Assembly: GCF_003254155.1 (NCBI RefSeq) | Contig: NZ_QKZI01000001.1 | Location: forward strand, 62,001 to 126,000 | Direction: 5' to 3' | Length of the DNA: 64,000 nucleotides | Source of the DNA: Psychrobacillus insolitus | GTDB taxonomy: Bacteria > Bacillota > Bacilli > Bacillales_A > Planococcaceae | Shown here: positions 1 to 7,654 of the stretch, piece by piece | Layout of the letters: each line of letters begins with the position of its first letter | How positions within the stretch are numbered: the stretch's first letter is position 1 | The notes under the pieces: model-generated | The model's database searches: none | Told to the model about the DNA's origin: nothing | Seen by the model: only the letters and a program-made list of their open reading frames with translations | Position numbers and translations under genes: made by a program

Positions 1-342
1 AGCACCACAGATGATTAAGTCTGCTTCTACTTTATTTGCAATATCTTTTGAAATCATAGTTTTTGGCGAACCATAATCAACTACAATATTTACATTTGTT
101 ACACCAGCAGCAAGTGCTTCTTTTTTGTAGCCACCTAATAAGTCTTCAGCAAATGATTGTGCTTTTTCAGCGATTGAACGATCGTATGCTTCGATTGCTG
201 CAAAAGATCTTGTATCAATAATGTTTATTAAGTTTAAAGTTGCATTGTTTCTCTCTGCGATTGAAACCGATTTTTTAAACGCATATTCAGCTTCTTTTGA
301 ACCATCAACTGCAACTAAAATTTGATTGTATTTTAATGTCAA
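1..342 (-). CDS. Universal stress protein, UspA family (3' end outside window)
   Basis: This reads leftward and runs off the window start, leaving 114 codons. The protein opens with a TTG start eight bases after a clean AGGAGG, then a beta strand ILVAVDGS typical of the Usp fold, with further strands at LNLINII and VNIVVDYGS. The reading stops at LIICGA, just where the family's C-terminal ATP-binding glycine motif should begin, so nucleotide binding cannot be judged. Usp proteins are small cytosolic dimers linked to stress survival. It is divergent from ald, and the 240-bp gap between them must hold both promoters. Family assignment is firm; a specific role is not. Confidence 0.88.
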   Translation of the reverse strand, partial: MTLKYNQILVAVDGSKEAEYAFKKSVSIAERNNATLNLINIIDTRSFAAIEAYDRSIAEKAQSFAEDLLGGYKKEALAAGVTNVNIVVDYGSPKTMISKDIANKVEADLIICGA

Positions 343-584
343 TTTAAAAACCTCCTATTTTCTATGGATATACTATTATAATTCGAGATTTGTCATCAAA
401 TTCCTCCCTCATTTTCAAAAAACTTGTGAACATTTAGTGAATAATCAAAAGAAATTCTGAAAAAGGAGATTATTTTAAAAAATAGAGCGTTTTAAAATAA
501 TTAATGTTAAGATTAAAATAAATTTACTTTGAGTAAAAAATTAATATCAACTCGTGTTTACTATATTACAGAGGAGGGCTTATT
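343..584. other. AT-rich divergent intergenic region, usp/ald promoters
   Basis: There is no gene here. The stretch separates the divergent usp and ald genes and carries both ribosome binding sites (AGGAGG on the minus strand at 351-356 and GAGGAGGG at about 571-578 for ald). It is very AT-rich with several weak TATAAT-like boxes, so I cannot fix either promoter with confidence. Confidence 0.5.
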
Positions 585-1700
585 ATGCGTATTGGGATTC
601 CAAAAGAAGTAAAAAATAATGAAAACCGTGTAGCAATGACACCAGCTGGAGTAGTAAATTTAACGTTATTTAATCATGAAGTAATTATTGAAACGGGTGC
701 TGGATTAGGATCGAGTTTTACAGATGATGATTATATTATTGCTGGAGCAATCATTGTACCAACTGCAGAAGAAGCTTGGAATCAGGAAATGGTAATGAAA
801 GTAAAAGAACCAACTAAAAAAGAATTCTCACTTATTCGTGAAGAATCTATATTATTTACATATTTACATTTAGCTCCAGAAGAAGCACTAACACAAGTGT
901 TGTTAGATAAAAAGATAACCGCAATTGCATATGAAACAGTGCAACTGGAGAACAATTCGCTTCCTCTATTGTCTCCAATGAGTGAGGTAGCAGGCCGTAT
1001 GTCTACACAAATAGGTGCTCAATATTTAGAGCAAATTAATGGTGGTAAAGGAATCCTACTTGGCGGAGTTCCTGGAGTACCACGCGGGAAAGTGGCCGTA
1101 ATTGGTGGCGGGATTGCAGGTACTAATGCAGCACGTGTAGCTGTAGGAATGGGTGCCCAAGTAACGGTTATCGATTTAAACCCAGAGCGCCTTCGTCAAA
1201 TAGAAGATATTTTTGGAAGCAGTGTTCAAACGTTAATATCAAATCCATATAATATCGCAGAAGCTGTTAAAGAAGCGGATTTAGTAATTGGAGCAGTTCT
1301 CATTCCGGGTGCTAAAGCCCCTAAGTTGGTAACGGAAGATATGATTAAATCTATGTCACCAGGATCTGTTGTAGTTGATATTGCAATTGACCAAGGAGGT
1401 ATTTTCGAAACATCTGATCGTATTACAACGCATGATAATCCCACATATGAAAAATATGGTGTAGTTCACTATGCGGTAGCAAATATGCCTGGAGCGGTAC
1501 CTAGAACATCTACAATGGCACTTATCAATGCGACAGTTCCATATGCAATCCAAATTGCTAATAAAGGATATAAACAAGCTTGTTTAGAGAATCCAGCGCT
1601 TTTCAAAGGATTAAATACACTTGCTGGACACATTACATTTAAAGCAGTAGCGGAAGCACAAGGACTTCCTTATGTTGATGCCGCTATACTTTTAAAATAA
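585..1700 (+). CDS. ald: Alanine dehydrogenase
   Basis: This enzyme converts L-alanine to pyruvate and ammonia with NAD, and in spore formers it lets alanine serve as a carbon source during sporulation. At 371 residues it has the normal length. The N-terminal [14 protein letters not shown] carries the substrate-binding arginine, MVMKVKEP and YLHLAPEE carry the catalytic lysine and histidine, and a Rossmann fold starts at [12 protein letters not shown] near residue 172. PGAVPRTST near residue 300 is also typical of the family. The ATG start lies eight bases after GAGGAGG. The gene is monocistronic, with a strong hairpin terminator directly after it. Confidence 0.97.
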   Translation: MRIGIPKEVKNNENRVAMTPAGVVNLTLFNHEVIIETGAGLGSSFTDDDYIIAGAIIVPTAEEAWNQEMVMKVKEPTKKEFSLIREESILFTYLHLAPEEALTQVLLDKKITAIAYETVQLENNSLPLLSPMSEVAGRMSTQIGAQYLEQINGGKGILLGGVPGVPRGKVAVIGGGIAGTNAARVAVGMGAQVTVIDLNPERLRQIEDIFGSSVQTLISNPYNIAEAVKEADLVIGAVLIPGAKAPKLVTEDMIKSMSPGSVVVDIAIDQGGIFETSDRITTHDNPTYEKYGVVHYAVANMPGAVPRTSTMALINATVPYAIQIANKGYKQACLENPALFKGLNTLAGHITFKAVAEAQGLPYVDAAILLK

Positions 1701-1720
1701 TTTATTCTCTACTTAATAGA

Positions 1721-1776
1721 AACTTTGATGTTTGGAGACTGTAAAAGCCAACCATCAAGGTTCTTTTATTTTTTTA
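1721..1776 (+). terminator. Rho-independent terminator of ald
   Basis: A 15-base stem (1721-1735 with 1748-1762, one G-U wobble and one mismatch) encloses a 12-base loop and is followed by a T-rich tract. It separates ald from the crcB pair. Confidence 0.8.
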
Positions 1777-1802
1777 TATAAAGTACCCTGGAGTTGATAG
1801 GA

Positions 1803-2168
1803 ATGATTTACTTATATATAGGAATTGCTGGCGCTTTTGGAGCGATGTCTCGTTATTTGGTAGGGCTCTTTTTATTTACGGAAGTTGTTTTTCCAATTGC
1901 TACTTTATTCGTAAATTTGGTTGGTTGTTACATGCTTGCCTACTTAACATCTACTAGTTTTCACAAAAAATGGATTTCAGCTAATTTAAAGACGGCAATA
2001 GGAACTGGCTTTTTAGGCTCTTTCACAACATTTTCAGCGTTTAGTCTGGAAACGATCCAGTTATTTCAAGATGAAAGAGTTCTATTAGCAATCTTGTATA
2101 TTTTTGTTAGTATGGTGGGAGGCAATTTAATGTGGAACTTAGGATTGACAAAAGAGGTGGTCGGATGA
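1803..2168 (+). CDS. crcB: Fluoride channel CrcB/Fluc, subunit 1
   Basis: This is a small four-helix membrane protein of the Fluc family that exports fluoride as a dual-topology dimer. Family marks are visible: GAMSRYLVG near the N-terminus, the helix-2 asparagine in NLVGCYM, and the TGFLGSFTTFSAF segment with the pore phenylalanines. I chose ATG 1803 (121 residues) because GGAG at 1789-1792 sits ten bases upstream. An in-frame TTG at 1794 is too close to that site. The stop overlaps the start of the second crcB by ATGA, so the two are translationally coupled and probably form a heterodimer. No fluoride riboswitch was recognised upstream. Confidence 0.9.
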   Translation: MIYLYIGIAGAFGAMSRYLVGLFLFTEVVFPIATLFVNLVGCYMLAYLTSTSFHKKWISANLKTAIGTGFLGSFTTFSAFSLETIQLFQDERVLLAILYIFVSMVGGNLMWNLGLTKEVVG

Positions 2169-2527
2169 CAGTTTTTCATTTAATAGCAGTTGGAGCAGGT
2201 GGTTTCTTAGGAGCTATTTCAAGATACTATATTGCGCGAAAATTAAATAAGACTGTAGAAGATAATCATTTGCCAGTAGGAACACTTTTAGTTAACTTGA
2301 TCGGGTCTTTCTTACTTGGATTTATTGTAAGTGTTGGTGTAGACGGGCTATATATATTATTTATAGGAACTGGATTTTTAGGAGCATTCACTACATTCTC
2401 TACTTTTAATAAAGAACTGTATACATTAAAAAAATTTCCTGGGAAATGGTTCATGTATTTTTCATACACTTATGTAGGGGGAATAATATTTGGATTACTG
2501 GGCTATTTATTTGGTATAAGTATATAA
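2165..2527 (+). CDS. crcB: Fluoride channel CrcB/Fluc, subunit 2
   Basis: This is the second half of the tandem fluoride channel pair, 120 residues. It carries GAISRYYIA, the NLIGSFLLG asparagine helix and TGFLGAFTTFSTF, matching its neighbour motif for motif. I chose ATG 2165 because it overlaps the upstream stop as ATGA and follows GAGGTGG. A longer reading from 2132 would bury the start inside crcB 1. Tandem crcB genes of this sort usually encode antiparallel heterodimers, with each subunit fixed in one orientation. A terminator follows directly. Confidence 0.9.
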   Translation: MTVFHLIAVGAGGFLGAISRYYIARKLNKTVEDNHLPVGTLLVNLIGSFLLGFIVSVGVDGLYILFIGTGFLGAFTTFSTFNKELYTLKKFPGKWFMYFSYTYVGGIIFGLLGYLFGISI

Positions 2528-2556
2528 AAAGCATCTTTTAAAGGATGCTTTTTATT
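2528..2556 (+). terminator. Rho-independent terminator of crcB pair
   Basis: AAAGCATC pairs with GATGCTTT around a short AT loop, followed by a T-tract. It begins at the stop codon of the second crcB. Confidence 0.85.
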
Positions 2557-2618
2557 GTTATTTTAGAAGAATAATAAAGTATGAAAACTTCAGCGACTCG
2601 AACTTCAGTATGGATCAT

Positions 2619-2650
2619 TTTTTTAGATAACTCTGGACGGATCTAAAAAA
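2619..2650. repeat. Perfect 10-bp inverted repeat
   Basis: TTTTTTAGAT and ATCTAAAAAA are exact reverse complements around a 12-base loop. The A/T runs at both ends could make it a weak bidirectional terminator between convergent genes. Confidence 0.6.
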
Positions 2651-2735
2651 CGGGGTATGGCTAAAATAAAAAAGCACTCCTCAAACGAATCTGCCAAAAA
2701 AATAGTCTTCAACCTCATAAATGGGCAAAATTCAC

Positions 2736-2809
2736 ATACGACATAATTTAAAATAAGTACAACATATGAAAAAAGTCTCTTTTGGCACTTATTTTCAGTT
2801 ATGTCGTAT
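2736..2809. repeat. Long imperfect inverted repeat (possible MITE or element remnant)
   Basis: The left arm 2736-2758 and right arm 2787-2809 are 23 bases each and match as reverse complements at 21 positions, with ATACGACATAA at the outer end. The 28-base centre is AT-rich. An outer TGCCAAAA/TTTTGGCA pair (2692-2699/2780-2787) adds to the symmetry. No transposase is nearby. It looks like a miniature repeat or the end of a decayed element. Confidence 0.7.
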
Positions 2810-2973
2810 CGTCATTTTGCTATATTTTATAAAACAGGATTAAAAATTTTAATAGAAATATTTAACATGTAGCAATGATAGGTGACTAATTTGTTTTTGA
2901 TGATTTACAGTCATGTAAGTCAAAGTTTTTTGGCTCGCTTCTAGGATCGTGTGCTCTCTTTCTTTCTTTCTCA

Positions 2974-4065
2974 TTATAAAATTATTAATTCTTTCGGAAA
3001 CTTTGTCAGCACTTCTACACCATCTTTAGTAACAACGACATCATCTTCAATTCGAACACCTGTAATGTCAGGATGATAGATGCCGGGCTCTATTGTAAAT
3101 ACCATGCCAACTTCCAATTTCATGTCATTTACGCCAGTGATGGATGGAAATTCGTGAACAGAAATCCCGAGACCATGGCCTAGTCGGTGTGTAAAATAAT
3201 CTCCGTATCCCGCTTCAGTAATGATATCTCGTGCTGTTTTGTCAAGTTCCATTGCAGTTACACCTGGTTTAACTGCTTGAATCGCCGTTTCTTCTGCACG
3301 TCTAACTGTTTCGTAAATATCTCTCATTTTAGCTGTTGGTTCTCCAAAAGAAATAGTACGCGTAATATCTGAACAATAGCCATTATAAACGACTCCTAGA
3401 TCAAATAGGATAAAGTCACCCTTTTGTATTTTACGATCTCCAGGAGTTCCATGGGGAGACGCAGTTTTTGGTCCGCTAAGTACCATTGTATCGAATGACA
3501 TTTGGAAAGCGCCCTTTTCTTTCACTGCAAGCTCAATAGCATTTAATATCTCAAGTTCTGTTTTTCCTTCTATAATTTCTTTACAACCAACTTCAATTGC
3601 AAAGTCTGCAAGTTCAGCTGCTTTTCGCATATTGACAAGTTCTTCTTCTGATTTTATTACACGTAGATCATTAATTTTTCCGTCGATTCTTGAAACTTCT
3701 ATAGCAGGAAATCTGTCGGTAATTGCCTCTAGCCTCTCTACGGTAATATGTGCTTTTTCAATGGCAAGTGTTTGGATGTTTCCAACTTTTTCTTTAATTG
3801 TTTCAGCAAAAATATCCCATGCATTTTCAGTATCTTGGTGTCCAACAATATCACCCGACCAACCAGCTGCTAAAGCATCGGGAACTTCCATTTTGGGACA
3901 AATTATTAAAGGTGTTTTCTCTTTAAATATGACTACACCAAGTAAACGTTCATGTGGGTTACTTCTGAATCCAGTGAAGTAAAATACATTATCTGGGGAC
4001 GTAATGAAGGCTGCATCTATTTGTTGAGATACTAAGTAAGTTTGAATTTTTTCAAGTGGTTTCAA
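2974..4065 (-). CDS. Xaa-Pro dipeptidase/aminopeptidase, M24 family
   Basis: This is a cytosolic metallopeptidase that cleaves X-Pro bonds. The N-terminal creatinase-like domain (about residues 1-125) is followed by a pita-bread catalytic domain. The five metal ligands are recognisable: the two aspartates in LFDLG and CSDITRT, the histidine in HRLGHGLG, and the glutamates in TIEPGIY and VRIEDD. I prefer the TTG at 4065 (about 363 residues) because GAGGTG lies six bases upstream; a GTG at 4074 overlaps that site. It is divergent from ytkL. It resembles the YqhT/PepQ group, but the exact substrate cannot be read from sequence. Confidence 0.9.
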   Translation of the reverse strand: MKPLEKIQTYLVSQQIDAAFITSPDNVFYFTGFRSNPHERLLGVVIFKEKTPLIICPKMEVPDALAAGWSGDIVGHQDTENAWDIFAETIKEKVGNIQTLAIEKAHITVERLEAITDRFPAIEVSRIDGKINDLRVIKSEEELVNMRKAAELADFAIEVGCKEIIEGKTELEILNAIELAVKEKGAFQMSFDTMVLSGPKTASPHGTPGDRKIQKGDFILFDLGVVYNGYCSDITRTISFGEPTAKMRDIYETVRRAEETAIQAVKPGVTAMELDKTARDIITEAGYGDYFTHRLGHGLGISVHEFPSITGVNDMKLEVGMVFTIEPGIYHPDITGVRIEDDVVVTKDGVEVLTKFPKELIIL

Positions 4066-4183
4066 TATGGACACCTCATTTAAATTTTTCTTATTTTAGC
4101 ATAACAGAATAAAGGATTTCTAGCATATTTGTAGAAATATATAGAATATAGACGAAACTCAAAATAAAAGGAGAGGCTAACAT

Positions 4184-4864
4184 ATGCAAATTAGTTTTCA
4201 TGGACATTCAGTAGTAAAGATTATAACAGCTAGTCATACAATATTAATCGACCCCTTTATCTCTGGAAACGGTCAAACAGATTTAGTTGCATCAGAAGAA
4301 CAACCAGACGTCATCTTACTTACACACGGACATAATGATCATGTAGGAGACACAATTGACATTGCTAAAAGAAATGATGCACTCGTCATTGCAACTTTTG
4401 AACTGGCAAGGTACCTAGAATCTAAGGGTGTAAGAACACATGCAATGGGATTAGGTGGGGCCTATGAATTTGAATTTGGACGTGTGAAGTATACACAGGC
4501 TTTCCATAGTTCTTCATTTACAACAGCAGATGGTGAAATTATTTATGCAGGGATGCCCGGGGGAATTCTTTTCACAGAGGGTGGCAAAACTATTTATCAT
4601 GCAGGAGATACGGCATTATTTGGGGATATGAAACTAATTGGAGAACAAAATGCGATTGATGTTGCATTTTTACCTATCGGGGATAATTTCACGATGGGTC
4701 CAGAAGATGCAGCGTATGCTACGGAACTTTTGAAACCTAAAGTAGTTGTACCTATTCATTACAACACATTCCCTGGAATTCAACAGAACCCTTATGGATT
4801 CAAAGAATTAGTAAAAACAAGCGAAGTGCATATTTTAAAAGCAGGAGATAAGATCGAACTTTGA
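4184..4864 (+). CDS. ytkL: Metal-dependent hydrolase of the UPF0173 family
   Basis: This is a beta-lactamase-fold hydrolase of 226 residues, the usual length for UPF0173. The metal-binding HxHxDH signature is seen in [12 protein letters not shown] near residue 53, with later ligands in [12 protein letters not shown] and [10 protein letters not shown]. The substrate is not known for the family. The start ATG follows GGAGAGG. It precedes ytoI on the same strand after 72 bases, an order shared with other Bacillales. Confidence 0.9.
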   Translation: MQISFHGHSVVKIITASHTILIDPFISGNGQTDLVASEEQPDVILLTHGHNDHVGDTIDIAKRNDALVIATFELARYLESKGVRTHAMGLGGAYEFEFGRVKYTQAFHSSSFTTADGEIIYAGMPGGILFTEGGKTIYHAGDTALFGDMKLIGEQNAIDVAFLPIGDNFTMGPEDAAYATELLKPKVVVPIHYNTFPGIQQNPYGFKELVKTSEVHILKAGDKIEL

Positions 4865-4936
4865 GTTTCTTTGTAGAATGAAAACAGAACAGTATGTGTT
4901 ACAATAAACGCATAATAATCGTTTGGATGTGACTAC

Positions 4937-6244
4937 ATGACAACAAAACATGAACAAATTTTAGAATATATTGAAAAGCTACCTGTAGGGGATAAAATAT
5001 CGGTTAGACAAATTGCAAAAGATTTAATAGTGAGTGAAGGAACTGCTTACCGTGCGATAAAAGAAGCTGAAAACAGAAGGCTTGTTAGTACGATTGAACG
5101 TGTTGGTACAATCCGTATCGAACTGAAGAAAAAAGAGCATTTTGAACGACTAACTTTTGCAGAAGTTGTAAATATTGTAGATGGACAAGTTCTGGGAGGA
5201 AAAGCAGGACTTTATAAAACGTTAAATAAGTTTGTCATCGGTGCCATGCAACTTGAGGACATGATGAGATATGTAGAACCAGGGAATTTACTCATTGTAG
5301 GGAATCGACTTAAAGTACATGAGCATACATTAAAAGCAGGAGCTGCTATTTTAATTACTGGTGGTTTTGATGTACCTGAGAAAATAAAAAAACTGGCGGA
5401 TGAGATGGAGCTACCTGTTATTTCAACCAGTTATGATTCTTTTACAGTTGCTACAATGATAAACCGTGCCATTGATGACCAACTGATAAAAAAAGATGTA
5501 TTACTTATTGAAGATATATTCACACCATTAGATGAGACTGCGTATTTGTTAACAACAGATCAAGTGAAGAAATATAGCGAGTTAAACAGTTTAACCAACC
5601 ATGGAGGATATCCAGTTGTAGACTCGAACAAAAAAACGGTAGGAATTGTAACGGCAAGAGATGTGATTGATAAGGAAAGCCATGAGCAGATCGATAAAGT
5701 AATGACTAAAAATCCTATTACTATCACGATGAAAACAAGTGTCGCCGCAGCAAGTCACCGAATGATTTGGGAAGGTATAGATTTAATGCCTGTTCTTGGT
5801 GAAAATAGTGTTTTACAAGGTGTTGTTAGTAGACAGGATGTTTTAAAAGCATTACAAGCTGCTTCGCGACAACCACAAAATGGTGAAACAATTGATGATA
5901 TTGTAAAACAACAAATGAAGATCATATCTTCAGAAGAAATGGTATTTGAATGCATAGTTACACCTCAAATGACAAACCATTTCGGTGCGATGTCATACGG
6001 AGCATTTACTATTTTGCTGACAGAAACAGGAGCTCAATCACTGAAGATTCGTAAACGTGGTGAAAGTGTTGTAGAAAATATGACGATATATCATACAAAA
6101 CCGATTCAATTAGAAACGGTTCTACGTGTACACGCTCGTATGTTAGAAATGAGTAGGAAAGTAGCGAAGATGGATATCGAAGTTTTCAATGAAAAATTGT
6201 TAGTTGGAAAAGCAATGATTACTTATCAATTATTAGAAAGATAA
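4937..6244 (+). CDS. ytoI: CBS-HotDog regulatory protein YtoI
   Basis: This 435-residue protein has four parts: an N-terminal winged-helix segment (about residues 1-65, with the helix-turn-helix IVSEGTAYRAIKEAE), a DRTGG-type domain (about 70-180), two CBS motifs (about 195-310, including GYPVVDSNKKTVGIVTARD) and a C-terminal hotdog thioesterase-like domain (about 330-430). CBS pairs usually sense adenine nucleotides, and the hotdog part may bind an acyl-CoA or similar ligand. This suggests a nucleotide- or acyl-responsive regulator, but no target is known to me. A shared terminator separates it from convergent ytpI. Confidence 0.9.
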   Translation: MTTKHEQILEYIEKLPVGDKISVRQIAKDLIVSEGTAYRAIKEAENRRLVSTIERVGTIRIELKKKEHFERLTFAEVVNIVDGQVLGGKAGLYKTLNKFVIGAMQLEDMMRYVEPGNLLIVGNRLKVHEHTLKAGAAILITGGFDVPEKIKKLADEMELPVISTSYDSFTVATMINRAIDDQLIKKDVLLIEDIFTPLDETAYLLTTDQVKKYSELNSLTNHGGYPVVDSNKKTVGIVTARDVIDKESHEQIDKVMTKNPITITMKTSVAAASHRMIWEGIDLMPVLGENSVLQGVVSRQDVLKALQAASRQPQNGETIDDIVKQQMKIISSEEMVFECIVTPQMTNHFGAMSYGAFTILLTETGAQSLKIRKRGESVVENMTIYHTKPIQLETVLRVHARMLEMSRKVAKMDIEVFNEKLLVGKAMITYQLLER

Positions 6245-6248
6245 TCAT

Positions 6249-6289
6249 AAATAAATGATGCAACCTATTTTAGTTGCATCATTTATTTT
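6249..6289. terminator. Bidirectional terminator between ytoI and ytpI
   Basis: A 16-base perfect stem (AAATAAATGATGCAAC with its complement at 6273-6288) has an 8-base loop and ends in A/T tracts usable in both directions between convergent genes. Confidence 0.9.
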
Positions 6290-6305
6290 GAAGTATGAAG
6301 TTAAG

Positions 6306-6614
6306 TTATTGATTTATTCTAAGTTCTTCTTGAACAAATTGACTGTAATGTTTATAAGCTTTAAAATTATGGTACATAAAATAAGCTCCAAGTAAGATAA
6401 ATAATCCGGAAATAACATATGTTACAGAAGAAGGGTACACGATTAAAAAGTTAAGCCCAAAAAAGAAAATAAAAGCTCCTAAGCATACAGATGCTTTGGA
6501 AGAAAACCATTTTTTCCTAATTGGGAAAGTAGTGCGGAATTGTTTCGTTTTAAAATAAAAATACCAAACAAAAGAAACCACGATACCAAGTATGAATATT
6601 CCATTGAGAATCAT
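6306..6614 (-). CDS. ytpI: YtpI-like membrane protein
   Basis: This is a 102-residue protein with three hydrophobic segments (about residues 2-18, 40-58 and 62-80) and a charged C-terminus. Length, position beside nrnA and orientation match YtpI of Bacillus, whose function is unknown. I chose the ATG at 6614 because GGAGG stands six bases upstream (6621-6625). The longer reading from 6719 would overlap the start of nrnA on the other strand. Confidence 0.8.
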   Translation of the reverse strand: MILNGIFILGIVVSFVWYFYFKTKQFRTTFPIRKKWFSSKASVCLGAFIFFFGLNFLIVYPSSVTYVISGLFILLGAYFMYHNFKAYKHYSQFVQEELRINQ

Positions 6615-6707
6615 AATAAACCTCCAATAAATAGTTAAGCTTCTATTATTGTAAAGGGAAAATGGAGAAAATGCGAACTGAATATATATTGACACGGAGG
6701 AATTTAC

Positions 6708-7637
6708 ATGAAAAGACAAATCATTGACACAATCGAGCGCTTTGACAAAATAATCCTACATAGACATGTTAGACCTGATCCAGATGCATATGGGTCACAA
6801 ATCGGTTTAAAAGAATTATTAGCACTGAACTATCCTTCAAAAAAGATTTTTGCTACTGGGACGCATGAGCCTACTTTAGATTTCATGGCACGTCCAGATC
6901 AAGTGACGGATGAAGACTTTTCTAATGCATTAATTATTGTTACGGATACTGCAAATACAGAAAGAATAGATGATCAAAGATATACACTAGGGAAACACCT
7001 TATAAAAATTGATCATCATCCAAATGATGATGCTTATGGAGACTTACTTTGGGTAGATACAACTGCAAGTTCTGTAAGTGAAATGATTTGTAATTTATTT
7101 GAAGAAGGTAGTGCATATAAAGACTGGAAGATGAATAAAAGTATTGCACGTCTTTTATTTGCCGGAATTGTTGGGGATACTGGGAGATTTATGTTCCAAA
7201 GTACTTCTCTTAAGACAATGGAGTATGCTGGGAAACTACTTACGTACGGTTTTGATCGTACCGAACTGTTTAATGGGATGTATGAAGTAGATAGAAGCTT
7301 ACTTCACCTTAAAGGCTATATTTATGAGAACTTTAGTATGGATGAAAATGGTGTCGGATCTATCAAACTTACTAGAGAGATTTTACGAAAATACGGTGTA
7401 GCAGAATCGGAAGCTTCTTTATTAGTAAGTGCTCTTGCAGATGTAAAAGGAATGAAATGTTGGGTGTTTTTCATTGAAGATTCAGAAACAATCCGTGTTA
7501 GACTACGCTCTAAAGGGCCAGTGATTAATGGTGTAGCTAAAAAATATGGTGGTGGAGGTCATCCGCTAGCATCTGGGGCTTCAGTTAGAACATGGGATGA
7601 AGCAGATTTAGTAATAGAGGATTTAAGAAAGCTGTAA
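6708..7637 (+). CDS. nrnA: Bifunctional oligoribonuclease and 3',5'-bisphosphate nucleotidase NrnA
   Basis: NrnA degrades two- to five-base RNA fragments and also removes the 3' phosphate of pAp. This 309-residue protein has the DHH phosphoesterase domain: HRHVRPDPDAYGS at about residues 18-30, an aspartate in VTDTAN, and the DHH signature itself in KIDHHPND at about 102-104. The C-terminal DHHA1 domain ends with the glycine-rich GGGGHPLASG that grips substrate. The start follows GGAGGAA. It reads directly into dnaE with an 17-base gap, as in other Bacillales. Confidence 0.95.
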   Translation: MKRQIIDTIERFDKIILHRHVRPDPDAYGSQIGLKELLALNYPSKKIFATGTHEPTLDFMARPDQVTDEDFSNALIIVTDTANTERIDDQRYTLGKHLIKIDHHPNDDAYGDLLWVDTTASSVSEMICNLFEEGSAYKDWKMNKSIARLLFAGIVGDTGRFMFQSTSLKTMEYAGKLLTYGFDRTELFNGMYEVDRSLLHLKGYIYENFSMDENGVGSIKLTREILRKYGVAESEASLLVSALADVKGMKCWVFFIEDSETIRVRLRSKGPVINGVAKKYGGGGHPLASGASVRTWDEADLVIEDLRKL

Positions 7638-7654
7638 ATCGGGGTGTTATAAAT

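Larger units (their letters stand above)
2557..2973. other. Gene-free region holding inverted repeats
   Basis: About 415 bases between the crcB terminator and the 3' end of the convergent peptidase gene hold no credible gene. The stretch contains a 10-bp perfect inverted repeat (2619-2628/2641-2650), a near-perfect 23-bp inverted repeat (2736-2758/2787-2809) and a short TTTC microsatellite just before 2970. I see no tRNA or start codon with a good ribosome binding site. A decayed mobile element is one possible explanation. Confidence 0.6.

Noticed and set aside
1701-1802. Possible fluoride riboswitch before the crcB pair
   Set aside because: The structure here is better read as the ald terminator; the conserved fluoride-riboswitch core was not found.
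2957-2973. TTTC microsatellite just after the M24 peptidase stop, considered as a phase-variation tract
   Set aside because: It has only about three to four units and lies downstream of the stop codon, where slippage would not switch any gene.
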